DNA of 64,000 bases from positions 1 through 64,000 of the forward strand of contig PDSZ01000016.1 of the NCBI GenBank assembly GCA_002748705.1. Direction: 5' to 3'. The translations under genes and the position numbers were made by a program. Origin of the DNA: Candidatus Fermentibacterota bacterium. Lineage in GTDB: Bacteria > Fermentibacterota > Fermentibacteria > Fermentibacterales > Fermentibacteraceae. This document shows positions 7,991 through 19,821 of this stretch, in pieces (position 1 is the stretch's first letter; each line of letters starts with the position of its first letter). The notes under the pieces are model-generated. The model ran no database searches, was not told the DNA's origin, and was given only the letters and a program-made list of their open reading frames with translations.

Positions 7991-8320
7991 TTACTCCCAC
8001 CAGCTCCGTAACATCATAAAGCAAACTAAGATAGAAAGAGATTGGGCGGGTATCGACTTGAATCGCCTCATAGAAGCATCTTGTAGCTTCATTGCAGAAT
8101 GGAGCAGGTATGTATTCGGGGCGTCTTCTCTCAACTCATGGATCATTTTCCACACAAGGCATTTGCACGAATTGTCAGGGAGTATTCCGGGGATTACAAG
8201 GTTCAGCATTTCCCCTGTTCTACTGCATGGCCTTCCCAGCTGCCTGGAGCTTTTAAACCCCAGCATATATTCATTGATTTGCTTTCGTACTTTTCTCAAC
8301 GAAGTTCTTGACACAACCAC
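7991..8320 (-). pseudogene. decayed IS21-type IstA fragment (tentative)
   Basis: The frame reads SLRKVRKQINEYMLGFKSSRQLG then RPCSRTGEMLN, which resembles the degenerate N-terminal HTH of IS21 transposase IstA (KIRE, then GLS-RQIARS and SRSTV). The remainder loses the family pattern. The upstream flank (8418-8490) carries three tandem TGGAATCAT-type repeats like those at IS21 termini, in the correct orientation for a minus-strand istA. No intact istA or istB is present. The assignment rests on weak similarity plus the terminal repeats. Confidence 0.35.
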
Positions 8321-8328
8321 CTCCGAGT

Positions 8329-8490
8329 TTCTCGAAGATGATAAGTCATCTGTGCCCTGGTTGCTGTCAGTTAATTCAGAAGGATTTGCCCGGCTGAGTT
8401 ATCTCAGCAGAGCAAACTGGAATCATAACTCCGGCGAGAGTGGAATCATTTCGCCGGTGAGCGATGGGATCATAACTCCGGCGTGAGCAC
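8329..8490 (-). repeat. IS21-like terminal repeats, shared with 25293-25410
   Basis: Three imperfect tandem units begin at 8418, 8441 and 8465 (TGGAATCAT or TGGGATCAT, then AACTCCGGCG or TTCGCCGG). The flanking part from 8329 (CGAAGATGATAAGTCATC, then CTGTCAGTT, ATCTCAGC and AAACTGGAA) recurs in the same order at 25293-25410, where one terminal unit remains. Multiple roughly 20-bp end repeats of this wording are characteristic of IS21-family elements. Confidence 0.5.
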
Positions 8491-8627
8491 TGGTGGAGCT
8501 CTCCACTATGTCCAGGCTGCTTTCCCGGTGTCGCAGTGAACCTTACTGTATATGAGTAAAGCCCTCACTTATAAGAACGGGGTTTCTGCATCTTGCCCGT
8601 CTGGCGGCGGGGAGTGTTACCGTATAC

Positions 8628-8662
8628 AAAAATAGCCCCGGTTCTTCTTACGAACCAGGGCC
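8628..8662 (-). terminator. rRNA operon terminator
   Basis: Downstream of 5S on the minus strand. A 10-bp stem forms between 8635-8644 (GCCCCGGTTC) and 8652-8661 (GAACCAGGGC) with a 7-nt loop, followed on the minus strand by a U-rich run (plus-strand AAAAATA at 8628-8634). Confidence 0.85.
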
Positions 8663-8672
8663 TCTTGATTTA

Positions 8673-8791
8673 TGCCCGGCGCCGACCTACTCTCCCAGCC
8701 GGTAACCAACCAGTACCATCGGCGCTGGAGGACTTAACTTCCGTGTTCGAAATGGGAACGGGTGTGGCCCCTCCGCCATTGACGCCAGGCA
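8673..8791 (-). rRNA. rrf: 5S ribosomal RNA
   Basis: Last gene of the rRNA operon. The minus strand begins GCCTGGCGTCAATGGCGG and ends with the complementary CGCCGGGC. The conserved core around CCCATTTCGAACACGG and AAGTTAAGTCC lies in the expected order. Ends are approximate to a few bases. Confidence 0.93.
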
Positions 8792-8885
8792 ATTATGTGA
8801 GTCGCGTCTGTGAAACGCTCCCTGACATTTGAATGGGATAAATGAATAAATACCTGCAACTAAGGACTATATCTGTAGCTTTGTG

Positions 8886-11880
<2,995 letters not shown>

Positions 11881-11984
11881 CACTCTACAGATATAATATC
11901 CTCTTATGTTCGTTGCTTTAAACGGTTTTAATCGTTTATCCCATCCAAATGTCAAAAATCCCCGCACTTAACGTGACTCTATTA

Positions 11985-12060
11985 TGGTGGAGATGACCGG
12001 GCTCGAACCGGTGACCCTCGGCTTGCAAAGCCGATGCTCTCCCAACTGAGCTACATCCCC
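11985..12060 (-). tRNA. tRNA-Ala (anticodon TGC)
   Basis: 76 nt in the 16S-23S spacer. Acceptor arms GGGGATG and CATCTCC, anticodon loop TTTGCAA giving TGC, T-arm CCGG-TTCGAGC-CCGG, and a genomically encoded CCA end. Confidence 0.97.
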
Positions 12061-12092
12061 TGTAAATACGCATCCAGCCACCATGAAAGATC

Positions 12093-12170
<78 letters not shown>

Positions 12171-12300
12171 ACGACAAATCCCATGCTAGTGATGCTTATC
12201 TCATTCGCTTAAAGGAAAGAAGAAACAAAATCCATATACGATCCGTGCTCAACCATGTATACCGATCATCTATTACGATAACCAGATGTATACACCTTAG

Positions 12301-13870
<1,570 letters not shown>

Positions 13871-14115
13871 AATTTATTATCTATTGCGATTAGTTATCCT
13901 GTTGTGTTTTGCTTTTCCCCATGCAGTTACAGGTCTCTGCATGTGTCACAAGGACAGTTGATTGCCAAAAAACATCACTGCTTAACGACAACAACAGGAA
14001 CTACACGAATTCGCTTTGAACATTGCTTCTTCTTTCCTGTATTTCAAAAATCTCCGGCCTTGCCGGCCTCTCCGCAAAAGAAAGCCGCCCGAAAGGGCCA
14101 TGAACTTCCCGCCGC

Positions 14116-14152
14116 GGGTCTCAATACTAACACTCTACATCTACTCAGTCAA
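14116..14152 (-). promoter_or_regulatory. rRNA promoter P2 (proximal)
   Basis: On the minus strand TTGACT (14147-14152) and TAGTAT (14124-14129) are separated by exactly 17 bp. The -10 box is followed by TGAGACCCGCG, close to the sequence after P1. Transcription should start near 14116, about 245 bp upstream of mature 16S. Confidence 0.75.
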
Positions 14153-14203
14153 CCCCTCTTGCAAATGGAACAGGTTACTGCCTGGAAGAGCGCAGAATAT
14201 GAG

Positions 14204-14229
14204 AAAAATCAAAGCACCTGGGACGGTGC
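14204..14229 (-). terminator. terminator-like hairpin between the two rRNA promoters
   Basis: On the minus strand a short stem GCACC/GGTGC (14225-14229 with 14214-14218) is followed by a T-rich tract down to 14204. The 5-bp stem is weak. It lies downstream of P1, so it could attenuate P1 transcripts unless an antitermination complex acts; it may have no function. Confidence 0.35.
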
Positions 14230-14272
14230 AAACGCAACCTGAAAACAACCATCAAGGCTGACTCCCAGGCGC

Positions 14273-14309
14273 GAGCCCCAATACTAACCTCCGGCTTTAA
14301 GCCTGTCAA
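14273..14309 (-). promoter_or_regulatory. rRNA promoter P1 (distal)
   Basis: On the minus strand TTGACA (14304-14309) and TAGTAT (14281-14286) are 17 bp apart, a near-consensus promoter. The bases after the -10 box (TGGGGCTCGCG) match those after P2 in pattern, suggesting a duplicated promoter with a shared start-site region rich in G and C. Confidence 0.78.
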
Positions 14310-14766
14310 GGAAGACATCTAAAGTCATTGCTGCAGTGAAATATGGAACTATAAACACTCTGAAGAAGGGAAAGAATGAAAAACAAAGAATGAAAAAAAA
14401 AGAGATAGATGATGGAAGGGAAGAACAAAAGCTTACTCTGAAGAACCAACCTGAAACAACGGGGAATCAGATTTCGTAATCGGGAACAAATGAAATGTGA
14501 TATGGAAACTGGAAAGCCGCAGGAAAAAGCGAAAGATTAAGATAGAATGCTGGTGAAAGAGTGGAAGATTACTGCCAAAAGTGAAATGACCATGGAGAGA
14601 ACAGAATGGCAATGGCGAGGATGAAATGCTGAATCTGCCATGCTGTCATTGTGATTACCGGAAGCAGAACAGCGGCCAGGATGAATTTACGAAATATATG
14701 CTGAGAGGCTTCCTGAACAATCCGAAATACTTTATAGATTATGGTGTACATTGAAGGAGATTGAAG
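14310..14766. other. non-coding stretch upstream of the rRNA promoters
   Basis: Purine-rich sequence on the plus strand (runs of GAA, AAAG and GGAA) with no convincing gene. The only sizeable open frame, 14569-14751 on the minus strand, is hydrophobic but lacks a ribosome site. It could act as an upstream activating region for the rRNA operon; nothing specific supports that. Confidence 0.4.
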
Positions 14767-15258
14767 ATGCTGATGTTCGATACTGTACTTACTGCACTGG
14801 TGATTGTTTCAAGCTCAGTAATAGAAGCTGATACTCCGGAACTCTTTCTTCATGGGCTGGCTGACGCAACTGCTGAAGAATGGGTGGAGTCTGCTGCCTT
14901 TGAGGGAAACGATATGCATCCGGACTCTATTCGAATTACTATTGAAGGTTTTCGCGATCTCTCTGTGGAGCCTGGAGAAAGGGTACTTGAAGACTTTGAC
15001 GGCGGCTACCGGGCCATATTTACCGAAAGCAGATGGATCTGGCGGCTGGACCAGGGCAGAATAGGTTCAGTAACAGGAGAGACTGTTGTGGAGTGGCGTC
15101 CCGGCGGTTACAGATGGGTAACTGCTCCTGTGTTTTCCAAACAAAGTTCAACAGTAGGCCCCAGAGAAAGGATGTGCGTAGGAGTAACTGCAATGGGTGC
15201 AGTAGTCATGGTTAGTTTCATCGCCTTGTGGTACGCAAAAAGGCGGTACGGTTCCTAG
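14767..15258 (+). CDS. exported or membrane-anchored hypothetical protein
   Basis: 163 aa from ATG 14767, preceded at 8 bp by GAAGGAGA; the TTG two codons earlier is too close to that site. A hydrophobic signal-like N-terminus (TVLTALVIVSSSVIEA) is followed by a soluble domain of about 105 residues (DSIRITIEGFRDLSVEPGER, then WRLDQGRIGS). Near the C-terminus lies a transmembrane helix (VGVTAMGAVVMVSFIALWY) followed by a basic tail AKRRYGS. The topology is an anchored periplasmic domain. No family recognised. The stop codon TAG is the exact insertion point of the IS630 element. Confidence 0.65.
   Translation: MLMFDTVLTALVIVSSSVIEADTPELFLHGLADATAEEWVESAAFEGNDMHPDSIRITIEGFRDLSVEPGERVLEDFDGGYRAIFTESRWIWRLDQGRIGSVTGETVVEWRPGGYRWVTAPVFSKQSSTVGPRERMCVGVTAMGAVVMVSFIALWYAKRRYGS
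15232..15257. repeat. left part of a 37-bp tandem repeat split by IS630
   Basis: The 26 bp TACGCAAAAAGG through TTCCTA belong to repeat unit 1. The remaining 11 bp of this unit (GTTTACCTGAG) lie on the far side of the element at 16481-16491. See the entry at 16481-16528. Confidence 0.7.
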
Positions 15259-15271
15259 TACATAGTACACT

Positions 15272-15982
15272 CTAGAATTTCGGATATAAGCGCTTGAGTT
15301 TGATTCGAGCATCCTCTGTAGTGAAATGCCAGTCAACTTTGGTTTGACGACTATTTCTATCCGTATTCCATGCTTTTACTTCTGATCGCATTTTGCTGAT
15401 TTCAGGGATACGGCCGGAGAGGCATTGGCGTTTCAATACGCTGAGTTCTATTTCAGCAATGTTCAGCCAGCTTCCGTGTTTCGGTGTGTAGTGTATTTCC
15501 AGGCGCTCGGCCAGCTTTCTTGCTGTTTCCGGAGGAAATGCTGCATATAGGGACGCCAGGCCATGTGTGTTCAAATTGTCCAATACCAGTACTACCTTCT
15601 TTGCTTCTGGATAGCGTTCTTCAAGCATATCCCTGATGAAGTGAGCCCAGTCAATCCTTGTCCGTCGCTCAGTGATGTCAACCTGCCGCTTGCTTCCAAG
15701 TGGTTCAACTTCGAGAAAGATACTTGCAACTCCGTTGCGCACATATTCATCATCTACAAGTCTTGGATGACCGGGTGCTGCCTGGATAGGCTGTTGAACT
15801 TCTCCTATCAGCTGAATGCTTGATTCATCCATGCACACAACAGGAAAATCGGGGTTGTACTCACGTGCATAAACTTCAAGGACATCCTCCATTGCGGCTA
15901 CAAAGCTCGCATTGTGGTCTGGAGGAATCTTCCAGTATTTGCTCAGGTGAGGCTTAAGTTCATTTTTTTTAGAGTGTTGCAT
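15272..15982 (-). CDS. IS630 transposase, DDE catalytic part (orfB)
   Basis: Catalytic half of the transposase. Acidic triad visible as CMDESS (first Asp), VLDNLNTHG (second Asp) and the Glu of NIAEIELS, with HYTPKHGSWLN just before the last, all characteristic of IS630. It lies in the -1 frame relative to orfA. The two overlap around a run of eight A, where the product joins as CNTLKK-NELKPHLSKYW. An independent start inside the overlap is less likely than a frameshift fusion. Confidence 0.88.
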   Translation of the reverse strand: MQHSKKNELKPHLSKYWKIPPDHNASFVAAMEDVLEVYAREYNPDFPVVCMDESSIQLIGEVQQPIQAAPGHPRLVDDEYVRNGVASIFLEVEPLGSKRQVDITERRTRIDWAHFIRDMLEERYPEAKKVVLVLDNLNTHGLASLYAAFPPETARKLAERLEIHYTPKHGSWLNIAEIELSVLKRQCLSGRIPEISKMRSEVKAWNTDRNSRQTKVDWHFTTEDARIKLKRLYPKF

Positions 15983-16404
15983 ACTGTCATGGGCGATACT
16001 GTCGGGACGATCTCAAGTTCAACCATCTTTTCTGCAAGCAATCTTATTGTCCAGCGACTTCTACCGGAAGGGGCCTCGGAACATGCCAGAGCAAGGAGCT
16101 GGGCCTCGAACTCACCACCGAACTGGATCTCACGAGGAGGCTTCACCCGTTTCTTCCTCTCTATTGCAGCTGACAGTCCCTCCTCAACGAATCTCTTCTT
16201 CAGGTGTTCAAGGCTGCGGGAAGTTACTCCTATAGCCTCCGCTACATTCGCAACAATCCACTTGGGTCCGAACTCTCCCGCATCAAGCAGAAGCAGTGCT
16301 CTGGCGTAAAGTACTGTCCGGGCAGCTCTCTTCCCCTTTGATGAAATAGCTTCAAGCTCTTCGCGTTCTTCTTGCGTCAGTGTTACCCTGTATCTTGGTG
16401 CCAT
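15943..16404 (-). CDS. IS630 transposase, N-terminal HTH part (orfA)
   Basis: 153 aa. N-terminal helix-turn-helix region (ARTVLYARALLLLDAGEFG, then VAEAIGVTSRSLEHLKKRFVEEG) that binds the element ends, followed by the start of the linker. It starts at ATG 16404 with a GGAGGTTGATATG context (GGAGG). It terminates shortly after the run of eight A in TCTAAAAAAAATG. A -1 slip on A-AAA-AAA would continue directly into orfB, giving a full-length transposase of about 375 aa. Confidence 0.85.
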   Translation of the reverse strand: MAPRYRVTLTQEEREELEAISSKGKRAARTVLYARALLLLDAGEFGPKWIVANVAEAIGVTSRSLEHLKKRFVEEGLSAAIERKKRVKPPREIQFGGEFEAQLLALACSEAPSGRSRWTIRLLAEKMVELEIVPTVSPMTVCNTLKKMNLSLT

Positions 16405-16480
16405 ATCAACCTCCTCACGGTGTAAGGAGAATATAGCGAAAAACTAAAATAAGCGAAAAGTTAGGCTGTACAGTGTACTA

Positions 16481-16528
16481 GTTTACCTGAGTACACAAAA
16501 AAGCGATACAGTTCCTGGTTTACTTGAA
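16481..16528. repeat. right part of the split tandem repeat plus intact unit 2
   Basis: 16481-16491 completes unit 1 and 16492-16528 is unit 2 (TACACAAAAAAGCG through TTTACTTGAA). After removal of the IS the two 37-bp units are adjacent and match at 30 of 37 positions. All seven differences are transitions. Unit 2 runs into the 3' end of the minus-strand gene at 16520. Confidence 0.7.
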
Positions 16529-16810
16529 CCGGTCCCACTCGCTGGTAAAGTCAAACACCTCCACAGGATCTTCCCTGCTTTGCTCACCGTAAGTCATAGC
16601 TTTTTCAAGGAATTCATCAAGATCTCGCTGTAAAAATACAGCGGTGGTAAGAAGCATCTGAAACTGTGAATACTCATCACGACTTGAAGCTGGAATACCT
16701 TCAAGTTCATCCATTGAATCCTTCATACGCTTGAGAAGCGATGAGAGGGTAAGGGCAAGCTCGTTTGCCTTCTTGTATAGACTTTCGTCAGCAGGATCGT
16801 GGAAACTCAT
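16520..16810 (-). CDS. small helical hypothetical protein
   Basis: 96 aa, almost entirely helical with heptad-like spacing (NELALTLSSLLKRMKDSMDELEG, then FLQRDLDEFLEKAMTYGEQ) and an acidic, aromatic tail EVFDFTSEWDRFK. No family recognised. It begins 8 bp after the stop of the PAP2-hydrolase fusion with an AAAAGGTG ribosome site, so the two are co-transcribed. It could be a small coiled-coil partner; there is no direct evidence. Confidence 0.6.
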   Translation of the reverse strand: MSFHDPADESLYKKANELALTLSSLLKRMKDSMDELEGIPASSRDEYSQFQMLLTTAVFLQRDLDEFLEKAMTYGEQSREDPVEVFDFTSEWDRFK

Positions 16811-16817
16811 TCTGCAA

Positions 16818-18200
16818 TCACCTTTTCCGGTATGATCGAATCCGCCTTATAACAGTACTGAGTATTTCAGCAAATTCTTCATCGGAAGTATTCCTTCCAG
16901 TAGGGTGGCCACGGTTCTCAAGTATCGTGAAGCCACCTGTATCTGCGGAACAGCTCTTTTCAATCCTCCTGCCGGCCTCTGCCGGAGAGGTTCTGTCCCG
17001 TCTTCCGTATATATACTCCACAGTGCAACCCCTGCTAATCAGCCCGGCCCAGAAACAGGGATCGAACGCGTCAAGCTCTTTCACCGAAGAGGAAGGCATA
17101 AGAAGCCTTAGAAGCCAGGTGCCAGTACCGCTGAGGCGGTTTCCTGCAGAGTCAAAAAATCCAGCGAAAACACCGTGCAGTATCAAGCCATGTGGAAGAA
17201 GGTTCCCTGCAAGAGCACAGGCCTTGAGAGAGGCTGCTCCCCCCATTGATGTTCCGTAAAGTATTGTGTTATAAGGGGAATATCCACGATCTTTGCTGAA
17301 TTTGAGAGCGCCTAGAACATCATGAACTTCATCAACACCGCCTGTGACCGGCCAGACAGGATGACCATCGCTTCCTCTGAGAGGAACCAGAAGAAAAGAA
17401 CTGCCGTCAATTTCTCTTATCCGCTGCGCCAGTTTAACCCTGGAGAGGGCAGTGCCTCCAAGTCCGTGTATAAAGACTATAAGGTTCTCTGAACCTGGAA
17501 GAAGCCATCCCTTCACATTGTGGCCGTCATTTGAAACCCAGGAGACGGTCTCCCATCCTTCAGGAGGCGGAGTGGTTTGCTGATACTGCCTGAAACGAAA
17601 CATATTTGCAAACCCTGTCACACCAGTGGCAAAAGAGCGTTTTCTCAGACATTTCCAGACCAGCCATCCTGTAAGAGCCCCTATAAGCCACCCTGCCAGA
17701 ACATCAGAGGGGTAATGAACTGCAAGATATACCCTGCTTAACCCCACCAGCAGGGCAACGCCGCAGGCAGGAAGAGCCAGCGGAGGATAGAAGAAAGCCG
17801 TAAATACAGCCATTGATCCTGCATTAGCCGCATGATTTGAAGGGAAAGACCTTCTTCCGGCAGTATGAAGCGGACAGTAAAGCTGCCGGGAAACAACCGG
17901 GTCCCTGCTGGGCCTTATTCTTTCCACATTGTGCTTGAGAAATGAACCGGTCTGATCGGAAAGCAGAACACACAGAATGAGACCGAAAAGGTAAACTCTG
18001 GGATTCTTTCGGTGAATAAAATTGCCATCATGGGGAAGTTTTCTTCCGGCAACCAGAAGAAGAACAGCTGCAGCAGCAATGATCGGATACCAGTTGTGCT
18101 TGTTGGTAATGAACATCATGAAATCGGTAAGAACCGGATGGGCAAGGGAAACATTTATCCATCTCAGCACATTCATGTCCAGCTGCAGCAGAGCGCTCAT
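16818..18200 (-). CDS. PAP2 phosphatase fused to an alpha/beta hydrolase
   Basis: 460 aa combining two enzymes. The N-terminal half is a multispan PAP2 lipid phosphatase with all three signature motifs: KHNVERIRP, SFPSNH and SRVYLAVHYPSD. It would dephosphorylate a lipid phosphate on the outer face of the inner membrane. The C-terminal half is a serine hydrolase: FIHGLGG oxyanion region, nucleophile elbow GTSMGG, probable Asp in RRDRTSPAEA and His in NRGHPTGRN. The start at 18200 is preceded by AGAAAGGA and gives a better PAP2 N-terminus than the frame start at 18242. It forms an operon with the small helical protein. The fusion suggests successive lipid headgroup and acyl processing, which is inference. 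Confidence 0.82.
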   Translation of the reverse strand: MSALLQLDMNVLRWINVSLAHPVLTDFMMFITNKHNWYPIIAAAAVLLLVAGRKLPHDGNFIHRKNPRVYLFGLILCVLLSDQTGSFLKHNVERIRPSRDPVVSRQLYCPLHTAGRRSFPSNHAANAGSMAVFTAFFYPPLALPACGVALLVGLSRVYLAVHYPSDVLAGWLIGALTGWLVWKCLRKRSFATGVTGFANMFRFRQYQQTTPPPEGWETVSWVSNDGHNVKGWLLPGSENLIVFIHGLGGTALSRVKLAQRIREIDGSSFLLVPLRGSDGHPVWPVTGGVDEVHDVLGALKFSKDRGYSPYNTILYGTSMGGAASLKACALAGNLLPHGLILHGVFAGFFDSAGNRLSGTGTWLLRLLMPSSSVKELDAFDPCFWAGLISRGCTVEYIYGRRDRTSPAEAGRRIEKSCSADTGGFTILENRGHPTGRNTSDEEFAEILSTVIRRIRSYRKR

Positions 18201-18306
18201 CACATATCCTTTCTGAAACAATGACCTGAACAATACCATCAATGCCTCTGCCGAACAATGAATGGTTCTAAGGCATACCGGTGGTTATGTATAGCCTTTC
18301 AAGGGA

Positions 18307-19821
18307 ATGGAGAAGATATTGCGAAAAGCAGTAATCGCACCACCTGTGATAACACCGTCTGAGGTTCCTGCAGGGGCTTTTCTACTTGCGGCAGGGCTGA
18401 AAGCCAGGGGCATAACTGCGCCTGTACACGACCTTTCCCTTGGTTTCTTTATGTGGCTCTTTGAAAAAACTGGCCCTGAGCTGAGGCTCACCAACTGCAA
18501 ACCTGCTCTGAAGTATTTGAGAAATCCCCGAGGAGACCTCTACGAACCGCACACTCACAGAAGTGTATGCGGAGTGCTTCAGTCGGTACTGAAACGCTAT
18601 TCTGCAAGGTTTCCAGGCTGGCACCTTTCACTTATGGACAGCGTTCCCCCTGGAGCAGTCCATTCGCTCAAAGAACTTAAGCACATAATGGAAAAAGGGA
18701 ATTCACCGTTCACAGCTTATCTGGAAAGCTGGGCTGAAGAGCACGCAAAATCCTTTGACCATGTATACCTGAGCCTTTCCTACATATCTCAGCTTCCGGC
18801 AGCACTGGAAACTGCCGCCATACTTAGAAAAAGGGGAATCAGCTTTACAGTGGGCGGATCAATGGCCTCAGCTTTAAAGAATACAGGCAGAGGCATAAGC
18901 CTTCTCTCAGAGTGCTTTGAGGACATGAGATTTGATGACGGAAGATCATTGCTGGAAACAGAAGCACCACTGCTTGAGGAACTGGAGTGGCCTGAGTTTG
19001 CCTTGAGAACAGATTATCTCTCATCCAGACCGGTTATTCCTTTCCCTCTCACCACAGGATGCGTATGGAACCGATGCCTGTTCTGCCCTGACAGAAGCAA
19101 GCCTCTGTACAGAGTACCGGTTAACAACCTGAAAAGACTGATGGAGGGATGCCGCAGAAAACCGCTGATTCACTTCATTGACTCTGCAATACCAGCTGAT
19201 ACAGTTACGGAAATACTGCCGCTTCTAAAGGAGGAAGCTTTCGGTTTCTACGGGTTCGCTCGCCCTGAAGGAAGGCTTCTGAAAGAAGACATCATTCCTC
19301 AAATGGCAGATTCCGGCTGCCTGATGCTTCAGACAGGAGCAGAAAGCGGAAGCCTTGAGCTGCTGCAGAAGTTCGCAAAGGGATTTGCCCCTGCAACTGC
19401 GGCAAAGGTAATCCGTGAGTCACACCGAAATGGTATAGGAAACTATGTCTATCTTCTGTTCGGACTTCCAGGAGAAACTGATGCCCACAGAATGAAAACA
19501 CTTGAGCTGGTACATGATCTGCAGGGAACCATAGACTACATGAACCTGTCCATATTCAATCTGCCGGAAGTCTGCGAGCTTTCAGACAGGGCAGAAGAGT
19601 ACGGGCTTATACCAGGTGAATATGATTCGTCCTCAGAAGTGCTGAGGTTTTACAAGCCTTTCACATGCCGTGACGGATCAAATCCCAGAATTGAGGCGAG
19701 AAATTTTCTCAGGGACATCTTCAAAGCAGACCCGGTTGTCTCAGGAATACTTCAGAACACTCCCAAATGGTTTCGCGCAGGTCACATGGCTCTTATGAAG
19801 AGGCCAGGCGCAACCTCCTGA
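18307..19821 (+). CDS. radical SAM protein with CX4CX2C cluster motif
   Basis: 504 aa. An N-terminal B12-binding-like Rossmann region (AGAFLLAAGLKARGI, then VYLSLSYISQLPAALETAAILRKRG and FTVGGS) precedes a radical SAM barrel, the layout of B12-dependent radical SAM enzymes. The cluster Cys are C252, C257 and C260 (GCVWNRCLFC), so the first spacing is four residues instead of three. Downstream GAESGS and YLLFGLPGE are typical barrel motifs for SAM contact. The start is uncertain: ATG 18307 sits directly after AAGGGA, while TTG 18319 has GGAGAAG at a better distance. The 3' end overlaps the convergent DUF389 gene by 29 bp. Substrate unknown. Confidence 0.78.
   Translation: MEKILRKAVIAPPVITPSEVPAGAFLLAAGLKARGITAPVHDLSLGFFMWLFEKTGPELRLTNCKPALKYLRNPRGDLYEPHTHRSVCGVLQSVLKRYSARFPGWHLSLMDSVPPGAVHSLKELKHIMEKGNSPFTAYLESWAEEHAKSFDHVYLSLSYISQLPAALETAAILRKRGISFTVGGSMASALKNTGRGISLLSECFEDMRFDDGRSLLETEAPLLEELEWPEFALRTDYLSSRPVIPFPLTTGCVWNRCLFCPDRSKPLYRVPVNNLKRLMEGCRRKPLIHFIDSAIPADTVTEILPLLKEEAFGFYGFARPEGRLLKEDIIPQMADSGCLMLQTGAESGSLELLQKFAKGFAPATAAKVIRESHRNGIGNYVYLLFGLPGETDAHRMKTLELVHDLQGTIDYMNLSIFNLPEVCELSDRAEEYGLIPGEYDSSSEVLRFYKPFTCRDGSNPRIEARNFLRDIFKADPVVSGILQNTPKWFRAGHMALMKRPGATS

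Larger units (their letters stand above)
15256..16480 (-). mobile_element. IS630-family insertion sequence
   Basis: About 1.22 kb bounded by TA on both sides (15256-15257 and 16479-16480), the target dinucleotide duplicated by IS630/Tc1 elements. The two ends begin with the same CTAGTACA followed by a shared GTACA, forming imperfect inverted repeats. It carries one transposase split over two frames. Removing the element and one TA restores a tandem repeat across the junction, confirming the borders. Confidence 0.8.

Noticed and set aside
14041..14100. GCCC-GAAA-GGGC hairpin as an rRNA leader terminator
   Set aside because: The stem is only four base pairs and the following T-rich run is interrupted; too weak to call.
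13871..14120. boxA/nut-type antitermination site in the rRNA leader
   Set aside because: No stretch close to the boxA consensus was found; TGTTCAAAG near 14010 is too different.
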